NCBI GenBank assembly: GCA_039621445.1
Contig: CP154957.1
Location: 21,172,726 to 21,236,725, forward strand
DNA from: Euglena gracilis
Lineage: Eukaryota > Euglenida > Euglenophyceae > Euglenales
Direction of reading: 5' to 3'
DNA: 64,000 nucleotides
Below the pieces are notes generated by a model that ran no database searches, was not told the DNA's origin, and saw nothing but the letters and a program-made list of their open reading frames with translations. Below are positions 59,001-64,000 of the stretch, in pieces (within the stretch, counting starts at the first letter, position 1; every line of letters begins with the position of its first letter). A program made the position numbers and the translations under genes.

Positions 59001-62000
59001 ACCGTCGCCCGAGGAGGAAGAGGGGGTTGATCAAGGCAGTAATGATCAATGCAACGGGTATTCCGCTGTTGAAGTGTTGGGGCCAATGCAAAACATCAAT
59101 GCAAATCTCAATGAACCAGTTTTCAGACTACCCTTTGGAATGTCAGCTTTTGATGTGCTTTTAGCGTACCAACCCCAAATGCAACTTTGCACTGCCCGAA
59201 AAAATTCTACCCCTGGAAGTTGGCATTGTTCTTGGAAATTCATTCAAGGATGGACATTGATATTGGTTTTTGGGAGGGTCACGATAAATTTGGATAGATT
59301 GACACCCCGATATCGTCAATAAATGATCATTTTGTGCCCCGATATCCTCATATTTGTGATTTGGAGAATCCCAGGATCGCCCCAGAAACAACAAAAAAGT
59401 GCGTTACCCCCCCCCCAATAAAGTCGACATTTCAGATATTTTTTTGGGACCCGATAAATTCAAGATGTTTTCTAAACCCGATTGGGCCGATATCCAATGG
59501 TTCATTGATATCTGGTCTGATGACCCCCTCGGCACGGCATGCCAAACCATACGAGTCAAATTTCCTTTGGGAATTTCCGCCCCTCCGACGCGGCGGACCC
59601 CCCCTCCGCGGGGGTCCGCCCCCCCCGGCACGGCAAAAAAGGGTACCCCCCCCCCCTGGTCGCCGAGGGTCCTCGTCAGTCCTGCCGAACCTCCAAGGAG
59701 GGGGGAGGGGAAGGGAGGGGATACAGCGGGTGTCTGGCTGTCTGGATGAATATCATGGCTTTTTGTCTTTTTGCCACCTTCTCCTTTTCAAGAAAGAAGT
59801 TTCATTTTCTCGGTCGTTCCCAGCAAGACCAGTTTATTTGACGGACCTTTTTTCGGGTGCCCTGTTTCAGGGGGATTCCCCCTACAACGACTTTTGTTTA
59901 CATCTGTGGCAGGTATGATGTTCACTAGTTTTCTGAGAGATTGTCATTTTCACACACCCAGCGTTCCAGGCAGAACAAGTGCTCACACAGACCAGACAAG
60001 CATACCGCCTGACAAGGGTCGGGCTGAGGTTGCTGCCACCCCAGATCATCGGCCGGCCCTCCGCATCGACCGCCCCGGAGTGCATGTTGTTGCAGAAGAC
60101 CCGGTCCGCCAGGAGGGGGACGGGGGTGGGCGTGAAGACGCAGTCGAACTGCTGGGTCTTGGTGACGTGCACCCCCGTGTCTCTGTCAGCAGCCCCACAG
60201 GCCTTCATCTGAGTTTCTGTTCGTTTCAAATGGTGGCCCGCCAAAATACGTTTGCACCCTCGTGTCCTGAAACAGACATGCAGCAGGTGATCGATGGATA
60301 TCCCATGACCCTGTTTCCACATCACACACGTAAAAAGCTCTGCCCACCACACAAATTGTGGGCTGTAAAAAGAACGGCTTATCTTTTCCTTCAACAACAA
60401 ATGCTCGTCAAGCACCACCCCGCGCTTGAGAGAAAATAAGCCAGACAGCAGCCTGACCGCCAAAAACGCGGCCACCAGTGGGGCCCTGGCTGCATCCGAG
60501 CTGGTTGCGGTGGGTTTCCCGAAAGCAAACACCTGGTTGGTCTCCGCGATGACCACGGTGTGGGCACTGCCGCAGCTGATGTGCTTCAGGCGCAGCCAGG
60601 GCAGGTTGGGAAGGTCGGATGGGGGGTCGGACCCGGTCTGACCCGGTCCAGGGGCTTGGTTGGACCCCTCCCCACCCACCACAGTGCCGAACAACGAGAA
60701 CGTGGCACCGAAAGAAAATTCTGACCTGAAATCCGTCGCCCGGGTGGAGCTTCATTTTTTTGTCTTGGTTCTCGCCACTTTTGCGCAAGAACCGCAGCGC
60801 CAGAAAATACACCGGCTGCAGGCGCAACAACAGCGACGCCGACGGATTCTATTTGCCAAGTCGATCCAGGCCCTGCTTCACTGCCTGCAACGTTGAGCAA
60901 TCACCTCTCTGGGAAAACGGGAAGGCGTTGGGGGTCAGTTGGGGGGTTAGACCCCCCAACCCATAGGGTGTGTGAGGTTCTGGGGCCCCATTCAGCCCTG
61001 AACGCAGCGGGTCCTCCCGCCCGGTCCCCTCCTCCCCGGCAAAGTACGCCACCATCGTGGGGCGGGCCACCTTGGAGCCCAGGATGTCCATCTTCATGCC
61101 ATGGCCCAGCCGCCCGTAGTCGTCGCTGCCCCACGTCCAGAGCATCGCTGGCACTCGCTGGCATTGCCCCCCCCCCCCCGTTCGGCTACCTGTTCCTGCA
61201 GCCTCCAATTGGGGGTGGCCAGACGTTAAGGTTGAACACAGGGCATTGCTTAGTCAACCCCAGTGGGAGGATCCAGCTCAGAGGCTGGGAAATGGCTGGC
61301 TGGAACTGGGCCCGACCCGGGGTTGAACCGGGTACCAAAAAAACGAAACTGCAAAAAAGACACCCCCCCCAAAAAATGCCAATTATGCAAAAGCAGCCGA
61401 TTTTTGACCCAAATTTGCCCTGACCAGCCCTTTTATGACCCATTTTCACCCATTTTCGGCTCATTTTTTGCATCCCCGAAAACTGTTGCCGTCAAGCCGT
61501 CCTTCGGGTGGCTGGAAAACAATTAAAACTCGCTGATAGGGAGGGAGGGGAGTCTGGGGCTGGAAAAAGGCTGCTGGCTGGCTGGGCCCCACCCCAGGGG
61601 ATCAGGTTTACTTCGGATTAAGCGACGACCTGTTTGGCCGCCGTCCAAGCAAAAACACTGTCTTCTGAAGCTTTGATTTGCCTTTTCGTGTTCTCCGAAC
61701 CAAAAACACAGTGTTGGTGGCCCAGCCCGGGGAGGCCAGCCAGTGGCCCCGTCCTCATCCAGCACCGCCGTGTGGTCGTGCCCCAGGGACACCTGCTTGG
61801 CCGCCAGCCCCTTGCTGCGGCCGAACCACGGCAGCTGCACGGGCAGGGCGGAGTGGCTGCCCTTGCAAGCCTCCGAGAGCTGCTTGGCGCTGTTGTGGCC
61901 GTGCCGTTGCTCGGCCACGGGAAGGGGAAGGGGAAAAGGGGTCCAACGAAAACCATGATCTGGCACTGTGTCTCAGCAACGGCACGGTTGCAGCCCCACA

Positions 62001-62125
62001 CCCAAACCTGCCCGTCCTCATCAATGGCGGCCGACGTCCGCCATCCCGCCTCTATGCTGACCACCGGGGGTAGCCCTATGAACAGCGGGGGGGATTTACG
62101 TGCAGAACTTCCTGATAACTGCAAA
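56037..62125 (-). CDS. RCC1-repeat (beta-propeller) protein, 5' end unresolved
   Basis: Minus-strand exons: 61988 to about 62125 (VVSIEAGWRTSAAIDEDGQV, WVWG), about 61760-61900 (AKQVSLGHDHTAVLDEDG), about 61040-61156 (MLWTWGSDDYGRLGHGMKMD, then KVARPTMVAYFAGEE), about 60520-60600 (HISCGSAHTVVIAETNQVFA, FGK), 60006 to about 60180 (MHSGAVDAEGRPMIWGGSN), 58840-58971 (LEVAVGLNHVALLTDQGRIF, MYGSNTFGELG), 58509-58596 (PLIGFRTEPVPIQGLKDYN), 56574-56643 (VICGAQDWMG) and 56037-56101 (acidic end AGEDDASEEAEPTK; stop TGA 56037-56039). Five to six propeller blades with the typical G..H...L...G.V..WG pattern are visible. Such proteins act in many roles (Ran exchange, trafficking, chromatin), and nothing here fixes which. 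Phases agree at the last five junctions; others are approximate. Confidence 0.9.
57107..57519. mobile_element. TIR element, family C, TSD GGCTGGGG
   Basis: 413 bp, cagggatggatgggaagcc to ggcttcccatccatccctg. Exact octamers GGCTGGGG at 57099-57106 and 57520-57527. The interior has the ccggcgcgcagcgccgg hairpin followed by aagaaaatttt. It lies inside the conventional RCC1 intron 56644-58508. The older relative at 6632-7066 has the same interior. Confidence 0.93.
57709..58062. mobile_element. C-tract/tag TIR element (tag CACTTATAA)
   Basis: Left gtaaaccccccca, cttgtaaaaaccc, acttataaaaccccc; right ggttaataagtgggggggttag. Full-length relative of 33931-34247. It lies in the same RCC1 intron as the family C element. 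Confidence 0.74.
58597..58831 (-). mobile_element. nonconventional intron, decayed TSD
   Basis: 235 bp. Gene strand CAGGGCCCGCTGGTAGG to CCCCAGCGGGCGCTG; the ends pair over 12 of 13 bases. Octamers CCCCTGGC and CCTTTGGT match 5 of 8. Removal of element plus 8 nt joins FGELGVLDPW to KRSNPLIGF in frame; exact CAG...CTG removal would give a stop. Confidence 0.85.
59290..59760. other. C-rich intronic sequence
   Basis: Within RCC1 intron 58972-60005. Runs of C and G and the near-palindrome ccccctccgcgggggtccgc near 59598 suggest a degraded TIR element, but ends and duplications were not found. Confidence 0.3.
61240..61610. repeat. dispersed repeat, family D
   Basis: cagctcagaggctgg, gctggctggaactgg, gggtaccaaaaaa, tttttgacccaaatttgccctg and tctggggctggaaaaaggctgctggctggct (two adjoining matches) parallel 26360-26960. 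It lies in an RCC1 intron. Confidence 0.62.
61903..61987 (-). other. short hairpin-bounded intron in the RCC1 gene
   Basis: About 85 nt between WVWGCN and RHGHNSAKQLSE. Plus-strand ends gtgccgttgctcgg and cagcaacggcac are inverted repeats. No GT-AG pair and no CAG...CTG pair gives the frame; removal starting after the AAC codon does. A variant of the nonconventional class is likely. Confidence 0.5.
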
Positions 62126-62129
62126 AAAA

Positions 62130-63360
62130 ATAACAACGCAACAACAACACAACAAAATATTATGCAATGAATGGATGCCATGAAAGGAAACAACTCTCTA
62201 AAGCTGCACAGCTGCATGGTGCTCTGGGCTTAAATTGATTGACAAATCAAACCTGTTGAAAAACTTTGGAATTAAAATTAAAACCCCCAATGCCCTTGGT
62301 TTGATGCAAAAAAAAGCGTCTACAAAAGAAAAGCAGAGCGCGCTGAGGCGGCCGACCTTGCATTTAACACGTCGCTGGCTTGGGCAATTGCGAGATTTCG
62401 CGAACGATGTTTTTTTTCAAATTTTGCAAAAAAAACGAGTGCAATTCAGTTAAAGTGTGCTCTAGTGCCCCAAGGCCAAGGTTCAGCCTTTGACAATTAG
62501 GTTCTCCCACAGCAGATGTCCCCCAGTCACCCAGAGCACAAGGGGCAGACATACAGCATTATGTGTGCTTCGGGAGCCAAAAAGATGCCCAATGGCAATG
62601 TAGGACGTTGCAGGAACGATTTTGGCCAGGTGAGACTGAGCCCTACATCACCACCCACTTTGGCTTTTGAAAAATTTGTTGATCCCCTTGTGCATTTGCG
62701 AAAGTGGACCATTTGCACAAATGCGCAAGCTGACCACTTGCGCAACTGCACAAGTGGACCCATGCCAATTGAGCAAGAGGTCCACTTGCACAGCATTTGC
62801 ACAAACGGTCCACTGGCACAGACCACTTGCATAAATAACACAAACGAACCATTCAAATGTTGGATTGGCAAATACACAAACACTTCAACACAATGACGTT
62901 CTTGAAAAGTTGAAGCATGACAAAGTGAACTGTGACTTGCTGAATTAGGCATTGACAAATGAAAAGCCATTTTTTACCCCTAAAACATCAAAATGAATGC
63001 CATTGAAAAGTTTTTTTTGACAAAATGAGTACGAAATTGCTCTTCACCCCGACCTCTCAGTCAAGCAATTGAAGTGAAATACATTGGCTGTAGTGAAATA
63101 CATTGGCTGTGAATGGATGTATTTTCCAACTCAAAAAAGCCGGTGATTTCAAGGGTGTGTGTTGTGCAAGAAACTGACACACTTTCTTTGACCATGTAGA
63201 ACATCCTGCACAACGCCTTGACTTTCCATTTTCCTCTTGCCTCAGAAATAACTGCCTTTAAGGCTTCAAAAATAAACTTATTTTGGTCCACAAATGAAGA
63301 AGTGAACCATTCGTGTTGCCCACTTGCGCAATTGAGCAAGTGGACCACCCAAAGAATGCA
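62130..63360. repeat. dispersed repeat, family K, plus AT-rich sequence
   Basis: 62590-62645 resembles 30380-30420; 62690-62880 is dense in 'ttgcacaaatgcgcaag' phrases in both orientations; 63075-63125 repeats 'gtgaaatacattggctgt' twice in tandem. The RCC1 start codon and promoter may lie here or beyond the window. Confidence 0.5.
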
Positions 63361-63364
63361 ACCT

Positions 63365-63660
63365 CTTAGGTAGTCTGCTTCGTCCCCCGAACTGGAAAAA
63401 AAAAAATTCCTCCGGCGCTGCGCGCCGAGGTGGAAATGAGGTTTTTAATAGGTGTTTGGCTGATTTTGTTCCAAAAATTCCCAAAAATGGCCAAACGGGC
63501 ATTTTTGGCCACATTTGGGGGTCCCAAAAAAAATTCCGGCGCTTCGCCCTGGGCACAGAAAAAAAAATTCCACCCGCTTGCCCTGCAAAAAATCCCACCG
63601 CCCAATTTTGGACTACCTCAAGCCCGCCCCCCCCCCGGGGGGGGGGGGGGTACTGCAACC
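63365..63660. repeat. dispersed repeat, family M
   Basis: Relative of 39000-39340: gaactggaaaaaa, ttcctccggcgctgcgcgcc, ggtggaaatgaggt, ttttgttccaaaaa and tttggccacatttggggg. It ends in the palindromic run ccccccccgggggggg. Confidence 0.65.
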
Positions 63661-63928
63661 CCTTAAGAAGAAGCCTGCCTGGGTCACTTAAAAAGACAGC
63701 CTGCAGCGCCCCAGCTGGACACATGCAAAAGCGGGTGAATATCACTTTTTGCGACAAAAAAAAATGAAGCGGGAAAAAATGTCTCTTTTTGGGCGATTGA
63801 GCAAAGTAACCCTAAACAGCTTAAATGTGCAGTAGACCGCCTAAGGTCCTTGACATTTTTCAGGCAATGAATGGGTGAATATTTTTTTTGAGTTTAGCTC
63901 TTGACTTTGAAATATTTGCCTCAGGTGA

Positions 63929-64000
63929 TAAACCCCCCAAATAATAAACCCTCCAGCCCCGATTTCAAGGGCCCAATCAATAACCGGGGGGGTATTAATT
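63929..64000. mobile_element. C-tract/tag element, left part only
   Basis: gataaacccccc, aaataataaaccctcc, then aatcaataaccggggggg: same tag as 24597-25017. Cut by the window end. Confidence 0.55.

Noticed and set aside
61903-61987. Ordinary GT-AG intron in the RCC1 gene
   Set aside because: Candidate GT and AG sites exist, but joining them shifts the frame away from the conserved downstream RCC1 peptide.

Overview
This is nuclear DNA of a eukaryote, not a prokaryote. Proteins can be read only by joining short, GC-rich exons across introns; continuous ORFs longer than about 200 codons are absent or are shadows. All recognisable genes lie on the minus strand. The best fit is a euglenid (Euglena-like) genome. 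Ordinary GT-AG introns alternate with introns lacking GT-AG that begin CAG, end CTG and have complementary ends, which from memory is the 'nonconventional' intron class known in euglenids. Gene density, about one recognisable gene per 10-15 kb with multi-kb introns, also fits. The organism is an inference; no rRNA, spliced-leader or organelle marker is present.

Layout. 1-14.4 kb: an assembly gap (7-57), many repeats, and two diverged copies of one unidentified minus-strand gene (about 2.76-4.56 kb and 12.43-13.43 kb), with a further unidentified exon set near 6.4-7.2 kb. 14.49-16.6 kb: an alpha/beta hydrolase with a lipase-type nucleophile elbow. 16.6-23.4 kb: mostly repeats, two tRNA-like sequences and unassigned possible exons. 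23.49-35.64 kb: a complete sestrin gene of about 13 exons. 37.08-50.97 kb: a nearly complete actin-related protein 6 (ARP6) gene. 50.97-56.04 kb: intergenic, with an introner-like element, an AT-rich patch and a 703-bp Tc1/mariner-type element with TA duplications. 56.04 to about 62.1 kb: an RCC1-repeat (beta-propeller) gene with an acidic C-terminal tail and incomplete 5' end. 62.1-64 kb: repeats.

The most interesting signal is the intron/transposon system. In all four recognised genes, exons are interrupted by 120-430 bp elements with CAG...CTG inverted termini. The freshest copies are flanked by perfect 8-bp direct repeats (for example CGTGGGCG, CGTGGGTG, GGCGGCAC). Removing the element plus one repeat copy restores the reading frame and the conserved protein sequence. 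Older copies have decayed duplications, but the frame still requires removal of element length plus 8 nt. Related elements with perfect 8-bp duplications also sit inside ordinary introns and between genes. This is what an intron-generating, MITE-like DNA transposon would leave.

A second system is a set of elements whose ends are C-tracts separated by a short tag. The tag differs between elements but is shared by both ends of one element. About ten are visible. ARP6 (chromatin remodelling), sestrin (stress and TOR signalling), the RCC1 protein and the hydrolase have no evident shared pathway; the window is not an operon.
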